Positions 34,601-45,680 of a DNA stretch of 64,000 nucleotides are shown here, piece after piece. Below the pieces are notes generated by a model. That model had not been told where the DNA came from. It ran no database searches and saw only the letters and a list, made by a program, of their open reading frames with translations. Each line of letters opens with the position of its first letter. The first letter of the stretch is position 1. Both the position numbers and the translations under genes were made by a program. Origin of the DNA: Pontederia crassipes. Its lineage: Eukaryota; Streptophyta; Magnoliopsida; Commelinales; Pontederiaceae. The stretch covers positions 60,027,947 to 60,091,946 of the forward strand of contig CM060191.1 in the NCBI GenBank assembly GCA_030549335.1. The letters are read 5' to 3'.

Positions 34601-35702
34601 CAACAGATAATAAACTCCTGCTCATAAGTGGTATATGCATCACATCTGGTAGAGTCTTCACCGTGCCATCATTCATCCTCAACTTCACCCTGCCACGTCC
34701 AACAATCTGAACCGCAGTGTCATCTCCGAGCATGACATCTCCACCATTATACTCCTCATATTCACAGAACCAGTGTTTATGAGGCGTCATGTGGTACGAA
34801 GCACCAGTGTCGATAAGCCAGACATCTTTATCTGACTGTGCCGTACATGCAGAAGCCACATACATATCTCCTGTCTCAGTCTCCTTTTTGTCCGATGTTG
34901 ACTCAGCTTCTTTCTTATGAACCGGCTTGTTTTTGCAATCTCGCTTCAGATGGCCCCACTCTTGACATCTCCAGCATTGCACCTTCTTATCCTTACTCTT
35001 CGAACGCCCACGAGATTTGGATCTCCCTCTCTGATTTTGATTCCTTTCCGGTTGCCTTCCTCTGGCCGCCAGCGCCTCTTTACCAGAACTTGCTGATCCC
35101 TTTCTCCGTATTTCCTCTGATAACAAGGCAGCACATACACTTTCATACGAAAGTTCTTTATCCCCGCCACCAATCACAACAATCAGATTGTCCCATGAAT
35201 CCGGCAGCGAACAGAGCAATGTTATTGCCTTATCATCATCTTGAAACTTAACACCGATTGATACAAGTTGACTGATCACCGTGTTAAAGTTATAAAGATG
35301 GGTAGAAAACGAGTCACCCTCCTGCATCCGAAGATTGTACAGTTTCTTCCTCAGAAATAACTTGTTAACCAACGACTTACTTTGATATAGGGATTCCAAC
35401 TTCCTCCACAGATCTCTGGCAGTAGGTTCGCCCATCACATTCGTAAGAATTGAATCCGCGAGACACAGCCGAATCAAACCCTTCGCCTTTCTATCGATCC
35501 GATCCCACTCTTCGATCGCCTTTGGATCTGCCTGACTGGAGGAGGCCTCGTCCGCGACCTTCGCCGCCTCCATGCCTGGTCTCTCCTTCTCGATTGCCGT
35601 CCAAAGATCTCGATCACAAAGGAGATCCTCCATTTTCATCTTCCAAAGATCAAACCGTGTTCCATCAAATTTTTCTATCTCGATTCGCGATCCTCCTGAC
35701 AT
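31476..35702 (-). CDS. Copia gag-pol polyprotein, intact ORF
   Basis: A single 1408-residue polyprotein that would be self-cleaved to run the retrotransposition cycle. Domains in order: gag/UBN2 (1-205); basic region then CCHC zinc knuckle (243-256, CWRCQEWGHLKRDC); aspartic protease with DTGAS (298-302); pre-integrase with LWHRRLGH (431-438) and the HHCC cysteines CEHC (466-469); integrase core with D496, D559 and E595, giving the 35-residue D-E spacing; RT beginning near WELAMADEMQSL with YVDDMLLIG; RNase H with DADWGGD, STEAEYMAL and DNQGAIQLAKNP. The last 56 or so residues, after FEWCSSAVGL, run into the 3' LTR and look non-conserved. The layout is of the Tnt1/Tork kind. The start is the first ATG, 48 bases after the LTR edge. 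Confidence 0.97.
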   Translation of the reverse strand: MSGGSRIEIEKFDGTRFDLWKMKMEDLLCDRDLWTAIEKERPGMEAAKVADEASSSQADPKAIEEWDRIDRKAKGLIRLCLADSILTNVMGEPTARDLWRKLESLYQSKSLVNKLFLRKKLYNLRMQEGDSFSTHLYNFNTVISQLVSIGVKFQDDDKAITLLCSLPDSWDNLIVVIGGGDKELSYESVCAALLSEEIRRKGSASSGKEALAARGRQPERNQNQRGRSKSRGRSKSKDKKVQCWRCQEWGHLKRDCKNKPVHKKEAESTSDKKETETGDMYVASACTAQSDKDVWLIDTGASYHMTPHKHWFCEYEEYNGGDVMLGDDTAVQIVGRGRVKLRMNDGTVKTLPDVMHIPLMSRSLLSVGTMADSGVIFSCDKDSCKMIRGSIVIARGVRYGTLYKLLGETISVGCGFISEEAKEDEDSKSMLWHRRLGHISEKGLSTIASSQMVEGVPNCSVGFGFCEHCLHGKQNRVSFQHTGSRATKILELIHSDVFGPTPTPSIGGSRYYVSFIDDFSRYSWIYFIKNKSDVFDKFREFKVLVENQLSCKIKVLRTDNGGEFCSDKFEQFCVDNGIARQKTTPYTPEQNGVAERLNRSLIEKARCMLSWAELGQEFWAEAVATANYLKNRSPTSSVKDQTPYEAMFGKKPNLSHVRVFGCDAYVHIPKEKRGKLDSKSEKNIFVGYKEGIKGYKLWNPKSRTIVYSRDVVFCESRSQVEVQKGDEPKKVVVLEEDSDSETSEVDAQDTSVESVIEPDQEDSVNEVEDADSDEDPDIGTTIPVLRRSTRERRAPLRYSLSALSSFHALSIIGEEPSSVKDARSMDDANQWELAMADEMQSLDKNETWSLCKLPKDRKAIGCKWVFKRKLKPDGSVEKYKARLVAKGYSQVEGVDYDEIFSPVAKMTSIRFVLSLAAAYNLEVEQMDVKTAFLHGDLEEEIYMRQPEGFEVQGKEKLVCKLKKSLYGLKQSPRMWYQKFDTYMFELKFIRSDSDHCVYVKRVGDQFVILTLYVDDMLLIGNSMKMVNSVKGLLAKKFEMKDLGPANFILGMQIRRDRQKRKLWLGQEKYIKEVLKKFNMSDCKPVGTPMSLGTKLSAEQCPKTDEEAEEMDRVPYASAVGSLMYAMVCTRPDIAQAVGVLSRYMSNPGREHWNAIKRVFRYLRGTSDFALCFEGAGKGKMLDIVGHVDADWGGDIDSRRSTSGYVFTLFGAALSWMSKRQSVVALSSTEAEYMALTHAAKEAIWLRRLCLELGFEQGAIEVRCDNQGAIQLAKNPAFHSRTKHIDIQYHFIRKKVEKKEVQLEKVDTTENSSDFLTKAVTGVKFEWCSSAVGLKKNVAGKALIGVKYPPSGRMLELVNTSGPLVSHTGFAHVSLGESEYYPINIIAGVRTKGGVRGAPPPDGGPCGSD
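31646..31656 (-). other. Polypurine tract of the young copia
   Basis: On the minus strand AAGTGGGAGAA stands directly before TGTTAGAG, the 3' LTR start. It is the primer site for plus-strand DNA synthesis. Confidence 0.9.
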
Positions 35703-35735
35703 CTCGAATAAACCCTAATTCCTCGAACAACCTGT

Positions 35736-35747
35736 GCTCTGATACCA
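35736..35747 (-). other. Primer-binding site (initiator tRNA-Met type)
   Basis: The minus strand reads TGGTATCAGAGC two bases inside the 5' LTR end. This is complementary to the 3' end of initiator tRNA-Met, the usual copia primer. Confidence 0.95.
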
Positions 35748-35749
35748 AT

Positions 35750-36145
35750 TGATGGGAAAATCCGAGAACAAGAAGAGAAGATCGCAGAGAGATTGCAGAA
35801 AAATAAAGGAGACACACGAAATTACCCAGGTTCACCCTTGAGATGAGGGCTACGTCCTGCAAAGAGGTTCCACTATATCGTTTTTTTACAGCCGCCACAC
35901 CAAATTACATCAGAAATTAGGCTATTAATAGCCTCTCCAAACCGGGTTTAAAACCCAAACAAACAGAGAAAAAACCTAATCCGAACCACACGGACCGCCG
36001 TCGGGGGGCGGGGCCCCCCGAACCCCCCCTTTCGTTCGTACGCCAGCAATAATGTTAATTGGGTAATACTCAGATTCCCCTAAGCTCACGTGGGCGAACC
36101 CGGTGTGAGAAACAAGAGGCCCTGAAGTATTCACCAACTCTAACA
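35750..36145 (-). repeat. 5' LTR of the young copia
   Basis: 396 bases, the same as 31250-31645 except at 35762. It is the presumed promoter-bearing LTR for the minus-strand element, and 36146-36150 (CTCCC) is its target duplication. Confidence 0.98.
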
Positions 36146-36821
36146 CTCCCACCTGCAGCCCTTGTGCATTGTAATCAGTCAATCCATGCACTTTTCCTCT
36201 TTTCTTATCTTTCGCGTGTAAGACTGAATCTTTATCTAATTTTTTATTTATCTTTCGGCTATTATATATATATATTCTATTACATTCATAAATTATAATT
36301 ACACTGTGCATACACAAATTCGAATGAGAACATTGATATATGATTTGAATTTAAGAACATGCTGCTAAATTATGAATAATGTTCGCGTAGCCTCGTGATG
36401 CTGCTTTCAAAATCGTGATGTGGATTGATTGAGATGGGTGGTGAAAAGCCCTAATTAATATGAGGATCTAGTTAGATATTATGGCTTAATAATGAGCTCT
36501 CTCTATGATTCGTTTGGTTGGATAAAACTTGACATGATCAATTGAGGCCAACTTGCACGATATGTTTCCTAGCTGCAATTGATATGATATAATATCCAAC
36601 TAAAAAGGGCCAAAAGTTTGGAAAAAAAAAGAAGCGCAAAAAGTTAACTAATTTAGGTCCTTTAGCGAGTGCCCGACACTGAGGATCGATATCCACACGC
36701 CGAATGTCATCATGCTTCACATCACGGCAATAAAATTAATTTTCCTGTTAATAAAATTATAAAATATACATGCCTCTACAAGGAAAGCAGAATTTTACTG
36801 TAACGTCCGGCAGTTAACCTA

Positions 36822-36823
<2 letters not shown>

Positions 36824-36868
<45 letters not shown>
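36824..36868. repeat. (TA)n microsatellite
   Basis: About 22 uninterrupted AT dinucleotides. Shorter similar runs occur at 39878-39892, 51097-51124 and 61887-61925. Confidence 0.97.
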
Positions 36869-36870
<2 letters not shown>

Positions 36871-37799
36871 CTCTCCAAGGAAAAGAGAGTTCGGGCTCAA
36901 AGCTAGGAATTATCCGATACTAAGCCAACAACGATACTACGGAGGGTAGATGTAACATAGCCGAATTCCATATGACTAAAGTATGTTTGAATTATTATGA
37001 CTTCATCGAGCTCTCAAAGTAGAAAGAACTAGTGTCCCAAATCAAGATAGTAGAGGACTAGTGTAAAGCAGTGATAAGCTTATCAAAATGGACAATCGAG
37101 TTAGGCATTGATTATGGAAGTCGGCATAAAGTCATTAGCATCGTTCTTAAATTCGATGATGAATTTTATTTTAAAAAATTTATAATGTAACGACCGACAA
37201 TTAAATCAGAAAAACTATTAAAATGTTAACTTTATTGAATTTGGTTGGGAAATAAAAAAAATCAAATTAAAAGAGAAGTCATAGTGAAAAGTTATAACTA
37301 ATCTTTTTTTACTCATGCTTGTATAAATTTTTGTTTCAAACAAAACATCTTCTAACCCTAACCTCCTTATCTCTCCTCTCATCCCCCTTCACTAGCGTGA
37401 ATTCCGAGGTAGCAGGAGCATGAGAGCACAACTGCTAAGGACACGCGGAGTATGTAAGGATATCCAATGTCAGGCCCATCATGAGCATTTTTTTTCTATG
37501 TTGGTTGCCCAATTTGTACTCGTTTTCCTCTCATTTAATGACATTAGCAAGCATACGCAAGCATGGATGAAGGACATTTGACATAAAGGAACTCTAGAGG
37601 TTGTGGATTGTTGGATCAATCTTGGATCAATTTAATAATAAATTTCCATGGTTTTAGGATCCAATTAGAATCATTGCATCTCTCCTATCACCCATGAATC
37701 ATTCTATGTAATTACTGTCGCCATATGAGATTTATTTAGGAGAAATTGTGCTGAAAATCACATAAATGCGATCATGATTTTCATCGAAATTGATGAACC

Positions 37800-38118
37800 C
37801 AGAGTAGATTTGGACAACCCGAGCTGGGTGTGTACACCCTGAGGCAAAACAACACAGAACTTGACCCGAATTTTTAATACGCAGCCCTAGTACCACCACG
37901 ACCTCTGCGCATTCCTATGACTTGGCCCAAGCTGTTCATCTATTGGAACTCGAAGATTAAAATGTGAATCATGCTCCCTTGAACCTGGCTCGAGTTTCGA
38001 CACACGCACACCTAGAGACAGCTCGGACCGAGCCCGAGTTATACCTGGCTCGTGCATGGCCGAGATGTCAGCATTCACAGAACTTTGCCTGAATTTGACC
38101 CAACCCAGCTCGGTTCCA
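37800..38118. repeat. Degenerate CCCGAGCTGGGT motif cluster
   Basis: Several self-complementary cores: ACCCGAGCTGGGTG near 37820, CCTGGCTCGAG, GCTCGGACCGAGC, CCCAACCCAGCTCGGTT. They are similar in theme to those at 2239-2375 and 2965-3242 but diverged. They lie in the proposed gypsy LTR. Confidence 0.6.
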
Positions 38119-39800
38119 CCGAAGTTTAATATGGGTTATATGTTAAATTGCTTATTATATTGTGATTGATCCATTACATGTTATCTATTTGATTCCACCG
38201 AATTGTGTGATGTTTTTATAATTTATTTAATTATTATACCTTTATTGCTCCATCATCATATGTTCATTGTAGAAAGTGATTATTTTATATCTTATTTTTT
38301 AATTGCTAATTTATGGGGTCATGATAAAAAAATCGCTACGCCACATTGTCATCAGACACAAAACCTTATTAACATGATTTTATTGTTCCATTACATAGAC
38401 TAATCTAAGGTTGAATCCCTCTTTGATATCATTAATTACATGATCTTTAAATCTTTATCATTATTGTTGCATTGTTATGAGCAAATTCTAATTTTAACGA
38501 AGACGAGAACCTAGTTAATTAAAGATAATTTGACTGCTCATGTTACTGATTGACGGGAGGTCATTGCATAACATAGTAGAGTTGAGGCATACATTATCTT
38601 CGTTGCATGATTCCTCCTCATCATGTAATGAAAGAGGATATTGTTTTCTTTAAAGAGGATGATTATCATGATGTGCACAACTACATGACACATTATTACA
38701 ACGAATATATTAATCAATGACATTGCATATACATATTAGAAATATAGAAATTGACCACAATTTTCAGTCAGAGCATTAAGATCCACCCTGTGACCTAGAG
38801 CGTAGTACAAAACATTGAAATGTGTACATTGACTCAAAGTATAGAATATGACATAGAAATACATACAGAGCATTGAACTAATTTTTATTCCAATAATCAT
38901 AATCTTCAACTTATATTATTTATCCAACTCGATATTACTCATAGACATTGCATCGAGCTTTACCCAATGCTAATTAGAGTAGCGCTTGTTTTATTTGTTC
39001 CTCCTCATTAGTATTTATTATGAATTATGATTTCGCTCATTGTAACCCAAAATGTTCATGGATGACATTGCATAGATGAACACTTAATCAAGAGCATCGA
39101 ATTATATAAGACGTTATATTTATTCCACACATAGCATAGCATAGTTCAACCATTGATTCTATCTAGGGCATAATATTAATTTACTCTATTAATTCTACCT
39201 AGAGTATAGCATTGATCTATTCCATTGATATTAATTAGAGCATAGTTTTAATTTATTTCACTCATCCTTATCAAAGTATGACATTGCTTACTTTTTATTG
39301 ATTATTTCAATAACTATGATTACATTAACCCATGATTCTCTATCGTTTATTACTTATCTATTGGTTTATTATTTACATATTAGGCCGCGAAGCTCACGAG
39401 TTATTATTTTTCATGCATTGATCCTCTAGATAATAGAATAATGAAGTATGTGTTCAAGTGATTGATGATGCTTATGATGGTCATGTGCACATTAAGTGGT
39501 CGTAGGATATTGTTATCATAACACTAGCTACTTCGTCATAAATGTTTCTTTCCTTATCAGACTTCTGCCTTAGTATCGGAGTAATATTGATATTATTATT
39601 CACATGAGGGACTCTATTGGACTTTTGCATTTATGAATATATTTATGAATATTTCTTATGAATATTTTCTTAAGTCTTCCGCTAGTCAATATTTTTGTTA
39701 GAGCTTGCATAGTTTGTAACATTTTTTTAGGTTGGATTTGAGGACGTTCATTTAAGAATAAAAAATAGTTGCAGGCTATTGATTATTAGCGACTCTCACA

Positions 39801-41403
39801 TTCTTCGAAATGCCGCAAATATATGTATACTTTTTTTAAAATATTTATTATTGTAGTTGAGCTAAGATTTCTTTTATATATATATATATATACCAACGAA
39901 ATAGTTGTCTTACAAAGTTAACTTAATTAATTAAACAATATTAGCTTAATAATAATAAATATTCTTAAAAAAATATATAAGAGCATATCATCCTACTATA
40001 TTCTTAAGAATTAGCGTAATTACTAATTATATTTGTTATTGCTGTTAATTTATGTACGATATAATACTTCAACATGACTTTTTGATATGAAAAGAGGGAG
40101 AGAGTGGGGATCATAACGCAAAACTTTTAATATTACCAATAATTCTCTAAACATATAAATTAGCATTGTTAAAATAAGTAAACAGTAAAAAAGTAACGGC
40201 ATCCTCTATTTGGGGTCGGGGTCAATTCTTTAGTCTAAAAAAAATTATATTATTTCGATATTTTTTTATTGATTTTAAAAAAATCAAACAAAGTTCAAAT
40301 ACACCTTATATATACACACACACATTTATTGCCATGATTAAAATTTAATTAACACTAAATTTGGAATATAAATACAAAATAGTTTGGAAAAATTAATGGA
40401 AAATATTAAATCATAGAAATTTGTTTTGAATAATAAAAATAATGAAGCACCTTTGGACCCTTGTATTGTTTGGGTGGATTCTAATTTGAAGGGTCATTTA
40501 ATTAACTAAAAACTCATCTTAAAAATTAATGACGATGTCGCAAGGTTTATTCTAAGCCCATCTTTGATGCCAACGATACAAAATCGCAGCCCATGGACCG
40601 AACGTAGTTGGGCTTACATGGTTTTTCTGGCATCCTGGATATATTCCTTAGCTTGTTAAAGTAATTTATCCAGTACATATTTCTTAAAAAAGTACATTTT
40701 CGATTTTACCTCTAAATTGTCAAAATGCCCAGTCCGGTGAAAGTGATTTGAGTCGGTCCATTTTTATTAAAAATTATTCATTATTTTTTGTATCAATTTT
40801 TTAAATTATAAAAATTATCTTAAAAACAATTAAAAAAAGAAAAAATCACCATCTAACGGGTTGATTTTCTCATGTGATTTTTTTGGATCCCTACTATAGT
40901 AGATAATATTTTTAAAAACTATAATAAATTAAAATAAATATTAACCTATTTCATGTTATAACTAAATATAGGATATATAGTATTATAAATATTAAATTTG
41001 AGTTTCATAATGTGATATGAACATATTAAATTATATAAAAAATTGTTATACCAATAATAAAAACTTGATTACTTGTAAATTAATTATACGAATAAAAATT
41101 AATAAAAAGAAATGAATCTCATGGGCCCTAAATTTTTTTGGGTGGGATCCTAGTTTAAACAGATTGATTTCACTCTATTAAAAAATGCCCTAAATCTTAT
41201 TCAGTGTCCTAATTTTCAATTTTATTGATTCAAAATTTTTCGAGTAGGGTAGATTTTTCGGGTCCTAAATTATCCACACCATTAACTCCTATATTCAACG
41301 ATTTCAAAGTTACTATAATATACTTTATAAGAAAAAATATCATACATGACTATTTTCATTAGTCGCAAAAAAATTGTTTTTTAATCTAGCAGAAGTAAAA
41401 AAA
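39801..41403. other. AT-rich intergenic spacer
   Basis: Stops in all frames, a (TA)n run near 39880, and no recognisable gene, RNA or transposon ends. Confidence 0.5.
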
Positions 41404-41414
41404 TCTAATTACAT

Positions 41415-42548
41415 GGATTTAATGGGTGTCCTACTCATTCAAATGGGTAGGACCATCCTATCCATACTCATGACCATCCAATTCGTGATCGACAGATGAT
41501 AAATGAGTGCATGGTTCAAATGATAATAGGAAAAAAATCGGCAGTTCGATCGTGAACTAGTGATCGGCAATCTCGTGTGCCCTAGGCGCGTGGAGGCAAC
41601 AATGGCGGTTGCGAGGTCGACAACGACAAAACTCCTTCGGCAACTATGAGGTCGACGATGAAGGCGAGGTCGACAACGACATCTCCTCCTTTGGCGGTTG
41701 CGAGATCAATGGTGAAGACAAGGTTGACGATGAAAGATATCCTTCTTCGACGACTGCAAGGTCGACGACGAAGGTGAAATCGTGTGGTGGTTCGATCAAG
41801 TTTGGTGATTGCCTATCTCACGTGCCCTCGATGTGGAGGTGGCAGCGACTATGACGTTGACGACGATAAAACTCCTCCTTTAGTAGTTGCGAGGTCGACG
41901 ATGATAGAGTTCCTCCTTCCGCGGTTGTGATGTCGACAATGAAGGTGAAACCAAGCAACGGTTCGAGCAAGATGATGACAAAACTCTAAGGTCGATATCG
42001 CATGCCTTAGGCGACCTGGAGGCGAAGACGACTGCAAGGTTGATGATGACAGAACCCCTCCTTATATAACTGCAGAGTCGACAATAAAGACGAGGTTGAC
42101 GATGATAGAGCTCCTCCTTTGATGGTTGTGATGCCTATGATGAAGGCGAAATCGTGCGGTTTTTTGAGCATGACGACAATAGAACTCCAAGGCGATATGG
42201 TGGCAGTGACGACGACTGTGAGGTTGACGATGTCAGAACTTCAAGCGCGAGGACAAGCACAGTGAGGTCGTTGCTGAGTCCAAGCGCGACGACCTCGCGA
42301 GCCCTACATCGACCTCTGCTATCCGACCACTTACATTCTACCAAAGTGGGTGAGATTTTGGGTCATCGACAACACACGAGTTGATGACAAGGGCAAACAT
42401 GTGAACCGATGTCAATGAACCGCCCACTTTTTTTTTCAAATTCGTTTAATCTGTGCATTTTTCTATCATTTATCGATCACTGATAGTATGGCTACGAGCA
42501 TGAGCAGGACAATTCTAGCCATTTAAATGAGCATGATCCCCACTAAAT
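41415..42548. mobile_element. Mutator-like non-autonomous element, 11-bp target duplication
   Basis: Flanked by TCTAATTACAT (41404-41414) and TCTAATTATAT (42549-42559), 10 of 11 identical. The ends form an imperfect inverted repeat of about 110 bases: the left starts GGATTTAATGGGTGTCC, and the right inverted starts ATTTAGTGGGGATCATG; both share CTCATTYAAATGG and GTGATCGAYARATGAT. The target duplication length and long TIRs fit Mutator-like elements. The interior (41590-42330) is a GC-richer degenerate repeat built on GAGGTCGACGATGA, with no transposase and no recognised host exon. Confidence 0.85.
41590..42330. repeat. Degenerate GGTCGACGATGA repeat array
   Basis: More than ten imperfect copies of GAGGTCGACGAYGA or GAGGTTGACGATGA, commonly followed by an AACTCCTCCTTT variant, with units of roughly 40-130 bases. 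The small ORFs here (41609-41854, 42154-42384) are repeat-driven acidic readings, not genes. Confidence 0.8.
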
Positions 42549-42559
42549 TCTAATTATAT

Positions 42560-44960
42560 TTTTATTACCATTAAATTTTGATTACTTAAGAGAGTGACGT
42601 TCGCAAAATTAAAAAAAAATCACTATTCTAAGAATTCCTTTGTATGATCAGTTGTGATGGTTAAAAATGTTAGAGGATAAACAAAAAGATTGTGTCATTA
42701 AGATTATGGGAGCCACATTAAAGACATTCTTAGTTTGGTTGAGTTGAGTTGGATCTAAAGTTGATAATCAAATGAAATCTGCATGCAAGTTCTAATAAAT
42801 GCCATCTCCATATATTAATAAAAAAATTTAATAATCCTCTCCGAGATTCTAAATCGTGATGTTTCCAATGCTAGAATTATAACTTTTATATGCCTCTCAT
42901 GCAAAAAGAGCTTTGACATTATGATTGAGTGTTCGGTCTAGGAAAGTGGCGATAATTGAGCATTCTCCCTGTACTTTACGTAAAGAAAAAAAAAGCAAAA
43001 AATAAAAGATGGAGCGAAAAAGACTCTTCCAGGACATTAACTATGCATTCATATATTATTATAACAAAATCGCATGTTCAGTCTTTGACCACCCAAAGGA
43101 AAAATAAAAGGACGACAAAGAAAGCGAATAGTAGGAAATCTTTGCGTTTCATTATTTTACGGATTAGGTGAGTAGAATTTGATCCATCTTAAGAGCAGGA
43201 ATACCTACTAATCTTGTTTCCGCATGTAGGCTGGCTGTTGAAAGTTGAAACGCCAGCCATTCTGAATAATGCAATCATGTAACCGAAACACGCAACATAG
43301 TGTGTTAGATTGAAGCTTTTGCAAGGTCTCCGTAGCTGCGACAGCAAAGATGGGCGTCGTCTCAATTAGTGGAATAATAATAATCAACTTGTGCCTTTGG
43401 AAAAGAATCAAAGTTTTGCATGGGAGAGCATGATGGATTTGGTTGGACAACAAATCCACGTCCTTTCAATTGTATTGTATTGTATTGCATGCGATTGGTA
43501 TTAACAACAGACTCGGACCGATATGATTGCTGATTGCAGCTGGAATCGCTGGCTTCGATATCTGACTTCAAAACAAAACAATATTTACTGATCAAATGAA
43601 ACGAGCAAGAAGCGATTGCTTGAAAAGATGGGTGGAGTTGGAGAGCAATACGCGAGTGCTTTTTATTGGAAATAGATCAGAAAAGTAATCATTTCACATT
43701 ACAACATAATTGATCAGCGTGAGCAGAATGAAAATGTGCACAAGGAAAAAAACAAACAAACAAACTAAAATAAAGAATGCTATTAAAATCAAATTGAACT
43801 CATCGATCCAATTCGAGGATCAATTCAATCGAGTTCTTAAAATCGATTTTTGACATTAAGCCCAAAAAATTCGTTGAATCGAGAAAACCGATCGACTACT
43901 TGAAGGCGGTTCAATTGAAAATTTTGAAAAAAATAAAAGAAAACGAAAGTTAAAATAGAAAAAAAGGAATAAAAGGAAGGTTAAAGGGAAGGGAGAAATG
44001 ATATGTAAAGAATTAAATAGGAATGAAAATAAAAAGGATAAATATTTATAATTGAATAATACTAAAAAGAAAAACTATGGAAAGGCACAAAAAAGGAAAT
44101 AAATGGGAAGGTGGTAAAGACAATAAAAAAGAAATTAGAATAAATTTAAGATAAAATCTATTAATATAACATCTATCATAATTAGTGAAAAATAATAAAT
44201 CAATAATAACCTATTTATCTTTATTAACAATTATTAGTTATGGTTTTTAAAACTTTTAATAAATAAAAAAATATATTGTATTAATTTTTTTAAAAAAATA
44301 ATAGGTCATTAGTAAAGTATTTATATATTATATCATATAACTTATATTATATCCTTAAAATTATTTTAATAAAACTCAATCCAATCTAATTGAACGTGAT
44401 TGAATCGGTTCAATCACAATATGGTAAATCTTATCCTCGGTCGAAAACATTTAAAAAAAAATTTCATGAGAGGCTATTATATCTTATAACTTAATTATTA
44501 AAGATCACTATAATTTTTTATATTATTATTATTATTATTTATTATGATATGTCATATGATATTATTTTAACATTCTAAAATATGTTAAATCAGTACAATA
44601 TATTTCTTAATTTTGGGGTGTCGAAAAAATTTAAAAGGTGGACACCATTTCATGTCTAAAAGTGGCAGCCAAATACTCTTCATCAATAAAATCTGAACTC
44701 AGAGACCTCAAATCTATCAGGTATTTGAAGTGATTTTTTTGTTATTTGTTTCTTTTACGCCGGTCCGGTCTGACAAATTTTTGGTGTTCTAGGTTTAGCT
44801 GTCGACTAATTTGAAATAAAAAATAATAATGATTTATTTTTTAATTAATATAATAATTTTAAAACTCGAAGTCGAAGTTATTAATTGGCGCAAAATAATA
44901 AAAAGAGGGATAAGTCGGTACGTTAATTAACAAAAATAATTTTAAAAGAAAAGTACAAAA
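42560..44960. other. Spacer between transposon and NPH3-family gene
   Basis: AT-rich. ORFs at 43208-43595 on the minus strand have no recognisable domain. At 43795-43925 there are CAATTCGAGGATCAATTCAATCG-like phrases with weak repetition. Nothing else can be supported. Confidence 0.45.
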
Positions 44961-45196
44961 TATTTTGGATACTCAATACGTTATCCTTTTTTTTTTTTGT
45001 GTAGGAAAGGATGTGGGAAGGAAAGAAGACGAGAGTAATTTAGGTGGGCAAAGCACTTTTGAGTGGGGAAGAAGATGGTCACCCTTTTACTGGATTGGGA
45101 TCTATTCTTTGTTTATTTTGTCGGGGACGAGGGTCGCTTGGGAACTGTTGTTTGTGAGGTAAGCAAAGTGAAGTGTGCGGGAGCATTTAGCAAACC

Positions 45197-45222
45197 AGGG
45201 CAGGGCAGGGCAGGGCAGGGCA
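45197..45222. repeat. (GGGCA)5 short tandem repeat upstream of the NPH3-family gene
   Basis: Five copies of CAGGG/GGGCA about 460 bases before the ATG at 45681. A TATA-like GATATATACTTAT follows at about 45228, and a CT-rich stretch lies at 45376-45400. This looks like promoter and leader territory, but the start of transcription cannot be fixed. Confidence 0.7.
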
Positions 45223-45680
45223 GCTTTGATATATACTTATCGAAGCTTTTTCCACTCATGAACATGGTGGCTTTAGGATAAAGAAGACCATCGAACTGTC
45301 AGGCCCCTCTCCACGAGCTGCCTTGGTCCAGTACTGTCTAATGCTTCCATGCTCACTCTTTCTGATACCTTCCACTCTCTCTCTCTCTCTGTTCTCCTCT
45401 TTGGTGCCTTTGGTGTGCCATGATTCTGATTCCATTTTCTTCTTCGTCTGCATTGACCAGCCAAAGGCTCTCACTTTCTCTTTGTCTTGTTATTAGCCTG
45501 AGAATATGGCTTTGAGCACTCACTTTCTCCTCCTACTTCCTTTTCTCATATCTTCATCATTGTAGTCCTTTCTTGTCCAAGTGATTGCTCTGATCAGAAG
45601 CTGGTGGATTCTCTCCGTGAGCACTGGTATTAATAGCTTCGCTTTTTGGAAGCTTGCTTGTGGTGACTGCTCCGGAGGCC

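Larger units (their letters stand above)
31250..36145 (-). mobile_element. Young, apparently complete Ty1/copia element
   Basis: 4896 bases, on the plus strand beginning TGATGGG and ending CTCTAACA, flanked by CTCCC on both sides (31245-31249, 36146-36150). Two 396-base LTRs differ at one position (T at 31262 versus C at 35762). The internal part holds an initiator-tRNA-type primer-binding site, one uninterrupted 1408-codon gag-pol ORF and a polypurine tract, all on the minus strand in the right places. Every part expected of an autonomous element is present. The insertion is recent because the LTRs are identical when an element inserts. Confidence 0.97.
36799..39800 (+). mobile_element. Ty3/gypsy LTR-type remnant
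   Basis: Two TGTAACGWCCG starts occur at 36799 and 37186. Just before the second is TTCTTAAATTCGATGATGAATTTTATTTT-like sequence, which resembles the end of a gypsy polyprotein plus polypurine tract (typically TTCGAGGACGAA...). After it come a TATA-like TGTATAAATTTTT (about 37320) and CTAACCCTAACCTCC, as in long gypsy LTRs. The rest is non-coding, with repeated CATTGA/AGAGCATAG-type phrases at 38760-39300. No pol domain survives. The right end is not resolved. Confidence 0.4.

Noticed and set aside
43208..43595. Two minus-strand ORFs
   Set aside because: No domain, no splice or start context that stands out, and AT-rich surroundings.
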